From the NCBI GenBank assembly GCA_034687125.1, contig JAQGBZ010000149.1:81860-145859 (forward strand): a stretch of 64,000 bases of DNA, written 5' to 3'. Both the position numbers and the translations under genes were made by a program. Positions 37,494 through 50,661 of the stretch are shown here, in pieces. The notes under the pieces are model-generated. The model searched no databases. It saw nothing but the letters and a program-made list of their open reading frames with translations, and was not told where the DNA came from. Every line of letters begins with the position of its first letter. The stretch's first letter is position 1. The stretch is from Neelides folsomi (lineage: Eukaryota > Arthropoda > Collembola > Neelipleona > Neelidae).

Positions 37494-39676
37494 CTGGAAT
37501 GTAGACAGAAGCTCAGTTGAGTAATTGCATTAAATATGCGCCAAAACACAACACACTCTCGTCAATAATAATATTACTAGGCACACACACATCCACAAGA
37601 CCACGTATTTAGTGAATAGAGAATGATGAAGGGACGTGGAGCAGATTGCTTATAATATGTGCGTGTATAAAGGAAATGATGATGAAATGAAGTTCTCTCT
37701 CCGTAAATGGAGATGAGGCATTTTAAGGCTTTTAGTGCAGCGTAAACTTATTAAAACACTTTACGCGAAATGAAGAAGCGACTCATTTAAATTTTATTCC
37801 AAGTATTTTCTCAACTACTTCAGCTTGGAGGAAATGATGAAAAAGCCAAGACTTCTGTTTGCACTTTATTCCGATTCGTGTAGGAAGTTTGTTTTAGGCA
37901 AAGGTTTAAGAATTGAAGCTATAATAATACACGTAGACTTATAATACAAAAGTCTTGGCAAGTCTTTTCCTCGAAATTAACTCACTTTGAGAGAAGAAAA
38001 CAATTTAATTTTAATACTTTGGAAATGCCATAATTAAATAAAAGAACTCTCGACCGTCGGAGAAGGAAGTTTGAACGTAAAAGTAAGTGTACATCCTCAC
38101 TTATAATAAACGACCAAACAAACGACAATTACAATTCCGTTTTCCATCTTTCAAATTCAACTCATTTCAAACTCAATTTCAAATCTAAAGGAATTCCTTC
38201 AACACTTTCAAATTGTCCACCCGACAGAGTCAACATAATGGAAAATGTGAGTGAACAAATAATTCGAAGTTCATTGAGGCAGCCATGTGCGAAGACATGT
38301 CAACCACAATTTTTTTCCATTATGTAACATCGTTGTTGGAAATAATTTTACGCCATTTATTTTACACTTGGATGTTTTGCCCAAAATTCAATCCTACTCG
38401 TAGACTTGCATTATATTTATTGTAAGTGCATATAATGCCGGTGACTCGTACAGCCATCCACATTGAGCAGAACTGAGAAGCATGTGCCCTCCATACATTA
38501 AACATTTTCCTCTCATTGACTCTCAATCAGTTTATTTATGAGGTCGAGAGTAATTGCAAAAGGAGTCTACATATTATCAGAAAAGTATGTATCTGTGTAC
38601 ATTAGGTACAAAGTCATACATAGAATAGCTTCAATTCACCACTGGCATTATGGGAGTGGGAATTATTCCTACTAAACATTTGTACAGACGGAATTAAGAG
38701 AGTGGAAAATTCTTGGCTTCAAACTAGAAAATAAAGGTTTAAATCGAAGAGTGTGGGCAGGAGAGATCAAGTGTAAATGTGATTGAGCTCAAGAACGAAC
38801 CAGAAGAGTTATTTATATAAACCCCGTCTGTTTCCACTCTTTTTTAGAGGTGAATAATCGAATAATTCGATAGCGTTTCTTCCTCCACTTTGACCCGAAT
38901 CTCAAAACTTAGAAAAACTCAAGGGTATAAGATGAGGAATAGGAGAAGAGCGAGATAGAAAAGTTAGGAATATAAGTGATGCTTCCTCATCATTGGATCT
39001 TCTCCTCTGCGCGACCCTTTCCTTCTCAAACTCTTCCGTCGAGTGGTTAGACGAAAGGAAAAAAGCATATCAAATTCAAATATGTATTTCAACCTTTTTG
39101 AGCAAACAAGGAACTTGAGATCTTCTCCTACTTTCTTCCCTCAACTTTCAACTGTTACATTCTAAATATGTATAATAAGTTTAAGTATATAAAAAAGCTA
39201 CTCATGTCCAGGGAACTTTACTTCTATGCAGTATGAGCGAGAATAGTGAAAAAGTAGAATCAAATAAGTGAAAGCGCATTCAAGTGTAGGTATACTACAT
39301 ATAACTCGTATGCTTAAACACATTTTCCCATCATCGCATCTCTCTCTTTTGGTAACTTTTTTGAAAGAGAAAAGCATTTTTCTCTCAACGCTAAGCCCCA
39401 GACTTCCGCTTTAATTCTATCTTTACATTTCATTTATTTTTGAGTAACATTTTTATAAAATTCGATTTGAAAAATGACAAGAACAATAAGAATAAACATT
39501 ATATCATAATGTGCATTAAGTTCATTATCAAATTAATTTCAAAGTTATTAACGCGTGAATTAATTAAAATATTTATAATATCATTAACTCGATGTATGAT
39601 TCCTCAGAGAGTATTTTATAAAATATTAGGGTAATACATGGGCTATTTATTATTCCTAATATATTAATAGCTATAA

Positions 39677-39690
39677 TACCGGCACCGGTA
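39677..39690. repeat. Interrupted palindrome TACCGG-CA-CCGGTA
   Basis: Two 6-bp arms symmetric around CA, in strongly AT-rich surroundings. CCGGT half-sites are used by dimeric factors such as grainyhead-type proteins, but a single site proves nothing. Confidence 0.4.
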
Positions 39691-42600
39691 GTAGTATAGT
39701 ATTTATAATCGAAATTGTCACTGCTATGCTTCAATAAAATTCCCCTTTTATAAAACGGCGTCGGAAATATTTGACCACAAATTCTTTCTACCATATTAAG
39801 AATTTGACATATTCTTTGGATGTCATGTGATGATAGATTGATAAAATATTGAATATTTCTCATCTTTGCAGAATATCAGTTCAATACTCGTATATTATTT
39901 TGACTATTTTATAAACAATATACTGATATTTAATGAAGAAATAAAAGAAAGGGAAATTAATCCATATTTTATGATTTTCTCCCAGTAAGCCACCAAAAAA
40001 GAAAACACCACATTACAAATAAATCCTTGGCCAAACAATGCCCGAAAGGATCAAACAATAAAAGTCTTTCTCAATTTAATTTTAATTCTCGGGAAGAAAT
40101 ATGAGGGTGAGGATGTGGAAAGAAAAGAAAATCCCAGCACGAACGAACTCGCAGTAAATGATATTACAAATACAAAATGTACTATCTCTAAAATGATCCT
40201 TTCCATTTCTCCATTTTTTCCTATCAATTTTAATTACAATAATTGAAGGACTTTTATTTGATAGAAACTAATTTCGGTCATTTTTGTGCTTTCTAATTAA
40301 TTGAGAAATGTTAATAAAAAAGTATAGGGAAAGCAGAGATATATGGCTTGATAAGATTGGAGGTAACTCAATTCGATAATTTTTCCCATCACAGAAGTTA
40401 AGAGCAATTTGGTAATTTGAATGACAAAATAAAGTGTTTTTCACTTTTAATTAGTTCAAATTACTTTTACACGTGGACAAGACAAGGAGAAAGTTGAATC
40501 GATAATTTCTAATCTAGGAAATTAATTGAAAATGTCAAGATAGGGTATAGGGGGAAAACCGCATAGAAGGAACCACAACTAAACTCTGTAGTGAAGTTTA
40601 AGTAAATTGAGAGTGTAGACGGGGATTGACAATAGGAACCTCCTTATTTTGAGGGCAAGGAAATTCAAATTATTCGATTTAATGAACTGAAAGCTTTTCC
40701 ATGTGTCTTCCTTACTCCTCCTCAATTCAAAAACGATCTGTGGATTCAGACAAATGTTCGAAGTTCACTCAATGTCATAGGAAATGGGAGGAAATGTCTT
40801 CTAAACTGATCTCCCCTCTTCGACTCTTTAAATTAAATTTCGAGGATCTTAAAGTCATTTCAAATTGCTCCTTGCTCCCTTCCCAGTAATTCAATACAAA
40901 CAATGGAATAAAATATTGAAGCAATTATTAATTAAATCACCTTATAATTTTCTAATTATCTTAAGTTAATTTCTTTCTTTGTATTTCCTCAAAACGGGAG
41001 TTTTGAGATATACAAACTTACGATTAGAATGTCTGTGACTCGAATAGTGGAATAGAAAAAAATTTGCCAAATATCCAAGTTGATTTCTTAGAAGCCAGAA
41101 GGGTCGTGATGGTGTGAAGGGAACTTTTGATAATAGTAAAATGAGTGTGAACCTGTGAACACTCTGAGATATTTTTGATGTTGACAAAAGAGAAACCGCA
41201 TGGCGCACTTGAAGAACAATTTAAGGGAAACTTTGTTCTCTCGCACCCGTCGTGGCTCCCATTGTTTCCTCATTCCACCAAGTTGAATGGGAGCTGAAGT
41301 TCAATTCAGAGGGCAAAATGACAATAATTGTGACAGCTGAAAGAGAATGTGATATGTGAGAGTGACCTCTGAGTGCCTCCTCGTCACCCTCACGTGAAAG
41401 GGAGATTGTGCGAGAGACGTATTCAGTTGGCAAAGTGCATTTCCCACTTCCATTTCACTTCAGAGCAGAACGTGGAAATTCGTACAGGACGTTCTTCACA
41501 AGAATAGCAAACTATGCGGGTAGATGAATGTCTGACACTTATACGAGAACTCCAACGTCATACTCTTAAATACATATACTCTACATAGAATATCTTCCTA
41601 GTAGCTGTACATCCAGATCTAAGACTTCCATCTCCGTCCGTCATTGGAAGACCGCGATTCAAAATAATCTCCAACGACCACACCGTTTAATTTCCCACAA
41701 TGAAAAGGACGGCGGGAGTGAAGAAAGGGAAGAGAAATCTGAGAACTTTCCCATCTCTCCCTTTTACCTTCCTCAAACACGAGGACGGGGGGAATTTCAA
41801 TGACAAGACGAGACTCTTCTTATTTACTTCCCTCACACTCAAACCTCATTCATCAACTTCAAATCCGCCATCCGATTCTGAGGAAGCTTTAGAGCATAAA
41901 AAACTTTTTAAAACTTTTCCACCTCAAAATGATGAATTTTTGCTGAAAGCCCGTGCACTTAAAATCCCTCAAGAGAGTAAATGAGTTTTAAAAAACCGAT
42001 ATCTCCATCAATCGTCGGCCATAATGATCATAATTCTTCTCAAATCGCTTTCCTCTTATCTAGACACATGTGAGGGCAAGTCCAATGAGACATGTAAATC
42101 CTCAAATTGTAGACGCAGGAAAATAAAATGCTAATGCAGCTGCTGACGATGAGTTTGGGATCTTAAATTGCATCTTTGCATTTTAATATTCCTTCCAATA
42201 TTACATAATATTGCATATAACTGTATGATTATACTTTTATGTAGAAACCATCAAGAATCTTCAAAGTGAAATTTTTATATTGCGGCAAAAGATGATTCTC
42301 TTTTTGATAACTCAAAATATGAAAAAATGTCAATTTCCGAACTAAGCACTTTTGCTTCACAATCTCCAAAGGTCTCAATGAGGAAATGTAAATAAGATGT
42401 ACTTTAATACAAATAAAATCAAATCTCCCTTCTCTGATTCTGGAAGGGCAAGATGGGGTTGAAGGAGTCATGCCCCAAGACAAGGAATTCAAGGTCTCAT
42501 CCTTTTCCAACTATCTCAGCAGAACGCTTAAGCACATTGAAAGATAAAAAACCCGAATCTTCGACCAATTATATCGATCTTTGTACAAACTAAACTAGTA

Positions 42601-43636
42601 CTCACATACCTACTACATATAAGGATATGAATGTTGATCAGTAATATAATGAGGACACTATTCCATATCCTTCACTAAACCCTATTAAATTTTCCTGTTA
42701 TTATAAAAAAAACAATAGCATAAAGGAGCTATTAAGAAAATAATACAAAATAATTGCGTGTACTTTGCATATTCAAACATGGACATTCTTTTCATTAACC
42801 ATTTGAAACCTACTTAAATATTTAATAATATCACAATATCATTCTAGCATTGAAAGTAAAATAGAAAAAGTATCTATGCATTCACAATCAGAATAAGTTA
42901 GAATGTTTACCAATTCACACAGTGCCAAGAAAATACACGTGCCTTTTATCTTTTTAAGATGGGCTTAAGAATCCATTGTTTCAATTGAGTGGCTCAGAAT
43001 AATTAATCCACTTAAATATTATATTTACCTAATCTCCAGATTACATTTTCCAGCAGCTCTCAATTACTATTCAAAATATTTAAGTCAAATAAAGAGCAAA
43101 AAGGAAAGGTCATTCACACGTTGTGAGCAGAGGAACGGCTGCGAACACAGCGAGGGCATACAACATGCTTTTAATGTTAGTCTTATAAGAACTCCTTTTC
43201 CACAGCTCCGTACCTTTTAAAAAGTGAAGTTCTTGAAGCAAAACCCATGAAAGATCATCCATTCCGTCTCCCTGCTTCAACTCCCTCTACTTCCACTACA
43301 CATCATACCCAATGAGGTTTTTATCCATCAAGTCCGCTACCACTACGTACACAATATTTACGACCCGTCCACAAAGATTGCCTCACTTAAACGATGAGTT
43401 TGAAGAGATAAAATTGAAAGATCCTTAATTGAGGAAATACGCAGTTCGAGATCTTCAAAGGTCTCCACAAATGAGCCATAATACACAAAATAATGTTTCA
43501 AATAATGTCTAAATCTAATTTAAATTAGCTCCCTCAATTCAAAATGGTTTGTTGAACTAAACTACTAAAAAAGCAATCGAGTAACTGAATGATGCATTAT
43601 TCATCCCCTTAATAAATAATATAATAGTCCTCGACA

Positions 43637-43855
43637 TTGAAATTTCATATGTGTCACTTTGTCTGTTTGAAAATAGAAACCTTCCTTGAGGTTTATCCAC
43701 AATTGTGTAAAAAGCGTTTAAACCCTTCTGCGAGTGACATTCAAATTTACCACAAAAAGCTCCTTGAACCGGATAAAGACATTTGGATCAAATCCATGGA
43801 TGAGGATCTAACAAAGGAGACAATCGTCGTTGGATCGTATACATTCAAATTTTGA
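43637..43855 (+). CDS. Possible small ORF or exon, low confidence
   Basis: A 72-codon frame, possibly only meaningful from about 43675 (FLEVYPQLCKKRLNPSASDI) to the end (GSYTFKF). Charged and aromatic residues are mixed as in real proteins, unlike most frames nearby. No family recognised, no neighbouring exons, no promoter evidence. It could be chance or a relic. Confidence 0.15.
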   Translation: MKFHMCHFVCLKIETFLEVYPQLCKKRLNPSASDIQIYHKKLLEPDKDIWIKSMDEDLTKETIVVGSYTFKF

Positions 43856-46800
43856 TAGAACTTCCAGTCCGGTTTGCCCTTTGAGTGAGTGGATTTTGGG
43901 ATGAATAAATGAATCGAAGGTTTCCTCTCTTTCCAACAACGCTCAAGGCGTTCAAGTTATAAAACTGTATAAATTATGTTCCACAACCCAATCTCTGGAT
44001 CTAAATATACATGAAGGGAAGGGTCTTTGAAATATTAAATTTGGAAATGAAACTGTTTGCCACTCGAAATAAGTAAATCCTTTAGATTCAATTCTCCTCG
44101 GTTTTCATTTCATGTGATTTCTCCTCCTACTTAAGTCCCTACTTCAAAGAGGAATTCAAGAGATGACAGAAGAAGGGGGCTTCTCTTTTCCATTTACGAT
44201 GGAGATGAGTTATGAAGACTTCAAAAGGGATTCCGAAACCGAACTTCATCCCAATTCAATTGTACGCGTGTAAGTGTATAAATATAAGATAGGAATATAA
44301 GAAAGAGCTTTAGACCCTCGTTCAATTAAAAATAAAACCTCAGTTTCCAACACACGCGGAACTTCGGCACGACTCAGGCAACTCCTGCTTACAGATGTTA
44401 TTTCATCGCCCTCGTTCGGTTTTCAGGTTCGGGAGCTGAGATGGACGCGGACGGTCGCAACAAGCTCTCAACATTACCACAAACTCAATCACATACAGCT
44501 TCCTACTCTTACATGAGAATCAAAAACTAATTTCACTTGATTAAATATCCTTCACACTAAGCTCCTGTAAATCTCTTTGGAAAACAATGAAACGACTATT
44601 ATTCCCCACTACAATATACCATACCATATAAGTAAATGTGTACTTTAAGTGTATTATGATTCCTTATACTCATTTGCTAATAGTACAAAGAGATAAAAGA
44701 TCCTCTAAAACACTTCACGCACGCATGAAAGGAACACAAATTTGTTATTAAACTATACAATCGAGAACAATGAACTCACTTTTCTCTTAAATTTATTTCG
44801 TCCCTCATGTAAAAACCTGGTTCTTTCTATACGAGACTTTAAAAACGTGATTGAAATATGAAGCATCTTTTGATTGTAGGCTATTGCAAAAATTTTATTC
44901 TACTAATAGTTGAGCTTGTAAAGCATCAGTATAATTTAATTCCGATTTAATAATACTCATTACGTTATTGCGAACTACGCTGAAAAATTTAATATCAAAA
45001 CCACACCTCGTGTAAATAACCTTTGAAATATTTTCGTTGAAAATTACTTTTTTGCAATTTGAAATAAACACATGGACTTTAAAAAACGTTTCTCTATACT
45101 CAGTATTTTCTTTGGGGAAATCCAAAAACAATTTTAAACCGCAATCTCTTAGTTTTTCAAACTCCTTCTAACCCACATGAAAAATGGGTTGAAGGGAGGG
45201 AAAAAGAAAATATGGGATAATGGAACATAAAAGTTTAAACTTTGAGGGCAAAACTCAAAAACCAGAAATATTAATTATGGAATTGAGAATTGTGAAAAAG
45301 CACGTACCTGGAACTCGTGAATTTTCCGTCTTTACATTCTACCAAATACTACAACATTTTGGAACTAAAAAGAGTGGAGTTGAGGGAATGGAACGGAAGA
45401 GGCAACTGAGCCGGGTATGTGAGCCCACTAGAGATTATTAGGTAGGAGATGAGCTTAATGCAAAACTGCTCCTCACAGTCAGCATCAAGTTCATGTGTAA
45501 TGGTACGTATGGGATATATATTCTCTTCCCAGTGTGTGGAGGATCTCGTCCTTCGATGAGTCTTCTACACTAACTAAAAGAAATATACAGAGGAGGACCG
45601 GAGATCATAGCCTCCCAGGATTCTCATCAAGAAGAAGTAAGTAGGATAGGCAAAACTAGTTTTGAATTTTATTCTCCTTAGAGGAGAAGGAGGATCGCAT
45701 CACATCACGCAAAAAATCACAAGGTCAGCTAAAATCCCAACCAACTTGTCTTCTCGACGTTGGGCTTCAACTGCGGCTTCAACTCCTTTCGCACCATTCG
45801 ATTCGCCATGTTGGTAAGAGCAAGTCTCTCGACTGCCCACTCGTTCCCATACAAACCCATCTGCTCCTGCTAGTTCTCTTCAATCCCTATATTCTTGCCC
45901 ACCTGATTCTCATTGTTGTCCAAGTTCCAGTGGAGCTCCGAGAATAAATCTCGTCGCCTTTTCCATTATTCATTGAAATCCTATATATCACTCCAAACTC
46001 CCAATACAATACCATTCCCGTAAATAATAATGAGGAATTAAGAGGCGCGTTGAGGAGATGGTCTTAAAACTCACACAAGGATTCCCAAGAACCTCTTGGG
46101 TTCCTTCAAGGGCCATCCTATGCATTTTCAACGCCTCTTCGCTGAGACTAAAAGTACAGAGGGGAAAGAATAAGAGAGAGATTAAATGGGCGATGGACTC
46201 GGAATGCACGAATCGTGGCCGCGGAACATGAAATATAAAAATATTCCTCTTCTTCGAACAACTCTTTACCTCTTGTGTATTATTCCTTTGCAGAGTTAAT
46301 CCCTGAGATGAAAGAGAGAACCAACACACCTTTTTCGTATAGAATGCATATTCTGTGCTCGAGAGTACATATATAATTATATATTATGATCAGACTAGTA
46401 TTATTATTATATGTGCATAAAAGGGATGAACACTCGACATGCATTTTTATGAATATCTTTTCGTACATTGAGCAGAAGATGCAAATTACAAAATGAAACC
46501 AGAAAAATGTACTTTTACTGTTTCGTACTTATACAGTCCACAGACATAATCCGTAAATATGATATTATGCTGACCTATCATATACTTACAACATTCTGTA
46601 TATTTCGTATTCATCACGTGAATCTAATGCGTATTGTTAGAACCTTCAACGTCTAATCGGGAAATGAAATGGAGAAATGGCGAGTGAGCAGAGTTAAAGG
46701 AAGATGAGAAGATTCCTTAACAGCTTGTATCTCCCTACATTGTTCCATTGGAAGGGTCTCGACTTATCTTTGCTCTTGTGCCTTACTTGCGGGTTATATA

Positions 46801-49800
46801 GGGAAACTAAAATAGAAGTAGAAGAGTTTAAAAAGAGGAGAAGAACGGGTAATGAAATGAGGTAGACGGGGTTGTTTTCTCTCCGCTCCTCCTCATTTCC
46901 CTAATACTCTCATTCCGGAGACGTCGGGGTTCAAAGGGGAGTCGTAATTGAAATTTTCCAAATCAAGCAATTCCTTCAACCAAAATTACAGAGACTCCCC
47001 CACGTACACGTATTACATTTATCGCTCCTGGTCCTCCGACTACCGTTCTTCGCCTCTCTGTCAGAAAAGATGGCGAGGAGATCAAAAGAGAGCCAAAGGT
47101 TACCTACACTTCAATTTGCATACACTATTACTCATTCTTCATTATCTAATTTCTTTATCATGCAAACCTTTACCTAAGGCAATCCAATTTATATTTTAAC
47201 TATTTTACCTATAAAGGCCTAGCAGGTGTATAGGCAAACATTTATATTGGACTCTTTATTGCATTGTCTGAAGATAAATATGAATAAATGTTCAACTTTT
47301 TATATCTTGTGCCGGCCAAATGCACAGAGGTAATATATTTTATCATGGAGAATAGCGAGCAATAAAAGCGACATATCTTCATCTGTTAGCGTGTCTGAGA
47401 AGAATCTCCCCATTGTGCCTCTGGTCATTTGAATACTTCGTATAATAGTGGATTTTACATAATGACTTATTATGACACGATCGAGTTGAAGTGAGTGCCG
47501 GTGTCGTGTTTAATGGCAAGAGCATTATTGGTTGTGTAAGTATATGGTAACATACTACTACTAGTTTTAAATATTTGCACTGTCTTGGAGTGAGCCTTGC
47601 GTTTGTATTAAACATCTTTTGCAGATTGTCGAATATCAAGTGCAATATAGAGTACTCATATGTACTACAATACATGCATTTTCAATAAAATCAAGGATCA
47701 AGGAGAAAATCCGTAGTTGAGGATCAAAGCGAGTTGAACGAGAACAAGAATTTCGAATACTGGATTCATTCATTTTTTAATTGAAGCTCTTCACACTGCA
47801 AAGTGATTGGTAGCCGGCTCCGAATTCAAGTTATTCATGCCCAAGAGAAATACATTTTCAAGAATCCTCATTCCCTACAGACATCCCTCTACTAATCTTT
47901 ATAGTGTCTCTCTCTCTAGTCCAAAGAATCAGATCAGATGAGCAGTATGTGAAAAAGGTAGTCGGTCAATGTATCGAATCGACTCATCAAGCCCAATGTC
48001 TTTGTAATAGAGAAAAAGAAGAAGAAAAAAGGTCTCTGAAGATTTGTCTGTCGCTCACAGAGTACAGAGTGTGGCTTATCGAAAAGTCCTATATCAATTC
48101 TCCTTGTCGAACAACCACTTTACACTCACACTACATAAAGAGTACACATCTAGCAAGAACCATTTGACCCAGAGAGTCTTCACGCCCTTCACTCCAGGTC
48201 TTCAGGTCTCTAGTCGTTATTTTTATTCGCTCATTCCTTTTTCTCGTTTTCGAGACCCAAATCCCACTTTGTTGTTACACAACCTACATAATATGAAGAT
48301 GTAATCTGATTCGAACTCACTCGAGAGGAATCAAATCCGCTCTTGCCTCTTCTCGACCCATTTTAATTTAACCTAATGGGAATGTAATATGATAGACATT
48401 TATACATTATGTAAAAATCAACGAGATCACAAATATTCTCATCCCGTTTCATTGAATTAAAACCATGCAATTAACTATGAACGTAACGTTATTCGTGTTT
48501 TTCACAACAGGAGGTTTATAGAAAATCCAAATAGAATTCAAATTCCATTCATAGATGTTAATTAAATTAAAATAATTGGTCAATTATCCCTACGTGTATT
48601 TATGCGATGATGACATCCAGATTCGAATGAACTTTAATATAAAGGTAATTGATAATTCGGTGTTAATTCACAAAAATAATAAACAGTTCCACCAACAATT
48701 GAAATTCGAGGTTTATAAAAATAATTGTATTCAATTATTATCTCAAGAATTGTATGCAAGTTTACAAAATACTGCTACAATTTTCCTTAATATAACTTTT
48801 CATTAGAAGGGGAATATCTTTAATTATGAAATAAAAAATTAAAAGTTATAACGGAATTATTGAACCCAAGAGAAAGTTGAATGTTTTTACATAGTTGCAG
48901 AAAATTCATTATTTGACTACAAATTCACATAAGTGTTAAGAAATTGAAACACGATTCCTTATTTAACATGTAGTAATAATATCATACATGCGAAAGTTTT
49001 GTTTAGATCCGCTGTCAATTTAATTAAAAGCTTGGTTCTCCGTATCTATTAATAAAACTAAGAATGATGTAACGAGAAGGAGACATGTATTAAAACAAAA
49101 GACATTATGGTAAATTGTTCCCTGTTTTGGTCCTATAAGTTCCTAAGAGCCGTCGGAGCATTTATAATCTGTTCTCTGGGTTTAAAAACAGTTGTGTAGG
49201 AGAAGCCTTTTTTGTCTTCCTTTCATTTCGACAGTTCGAGCGACTCTTTTAGATTCGATAGAAATGAGTATTTTGTTTCTCATGTTCGAAATCTCGTCTG
49301 TTCTCCTTCCCCCAACCCGTTAATTTTCCACCATTTGACACAAGAGGATAATTATATGATTGTTTCCATCATTAAATCAGGATCGAGTCCTCCGCAACAC
49401 TTCTCGTTTCCTACGAAAAGTGGAGTACAGTTGTGCTCTTATTCCCTGATTATCCTCTTCGTGCTCCAAACTTTTGGTTCATTGAGAGACCAAGCAGATT
49501 GAATGGAACCAGAAAACTCGATCGGTTTCCTATACGTGGATCAAAATATGAGTTTCATACAACCTGAGGGAGATTGGAAAATTTGTAATAAAAGAGAATC
49601 ACATTCACCTTCTCCCTCCCTACTGCGACCATCCGAGAAAAACACTCCACAACAATTCTTTAATCCAACCCGACCGACCTATTATTTTTATATTATTCCC
49701 ACAAAATAAAATCTACTTTTATAAATAATGGCGATATTACTCGTCAGTCAAAAGCCCGAGATGCTGAGTTCATTCCATATTGTATCTATTGTATTACTTG

Positions 49801-50631
49801 CTTTATTACACTGAAAAGTGCATTTGCCTCAACCACAAATAAATACCTTCTGTGGACCCATAATTCTCTTTCTTGCAATTACTGGGAAAGTCAAAAGTCG
49901 AAGATGAGTGTCCAAATGATGCAAATTCACCACGGGGCCCAAGTTTATCATTACGATATATATTATATTCAGAATTGTCTCTATTATATGAGATAGGAAT
50001 CCACAAAATCTCCAGCAGTTTGTAAGGACGTCTAACTATCACCATCAATCTCTTTTCTCTCTCAATGAACAGCAAAATTGTTCATGGTCTATGGCTTCAA
50101 CTTGCTAGAGAGGTATATTAAGAATAATAGAAAAAGCTCAATGTGACTTTCCTCTTTCCTCCAACTGTGCAATTCCGAGTATTGTGGAACTTACACATTA
50201 TCGGCGGAAGAAATGAAAGAATATCAACGTGTAGATACGTGTGGATATACTACTCACTTTTCACTCCTCAACCTGCGATAAACCCAAGGGGTGTTTTCCT
50301 CTGGTTGGCAAATATTTGAATGAAATCTCACAGAGGAATTTTTCAAGTTGGAAGTCAATGTTGATTGTTAGGGATGACAGGTGACCTTTGTAGAACGACG
50401 TGACTCGCAAAAATGAGTTTTAAGGGGTAATTACCCTTTCTCAACAGTTCACATTACATCGAATTAAAGGCGTAAAGATAGGCCCGGGAGATATTCTCCT
50501 ATGAAAGAATGGGATAGAGCAATTAGGGCTAACCTCTTTGCTGGTCATTCATACAATAATAATCTTGGCTTCTTGTGTTAGGCCAACTAATCTTTGAGTA
50601 ACCGTGTCCGCTTCGCTTCTGCTTATGACAT

Positions 50632-50661
50632 GCCTCAACTTCAAACGCCTCAACTTCAAAC
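50632..50661. repeat. Tandem 15-bp duplication GCCTCAACTTCAAAC
   Basis: Two exact head-to-tail copies of a 15-mer. A short local duplication, probably from replication slippage. Confidence 0.8.

Noticed and set aside
49212-49709. Two adjacent plus-strand frames (96 and 68 codons) in the same frame
   Set aside because: Looks like one gene broken by a stop, but neither half shows a family or coding-like codon pattern.
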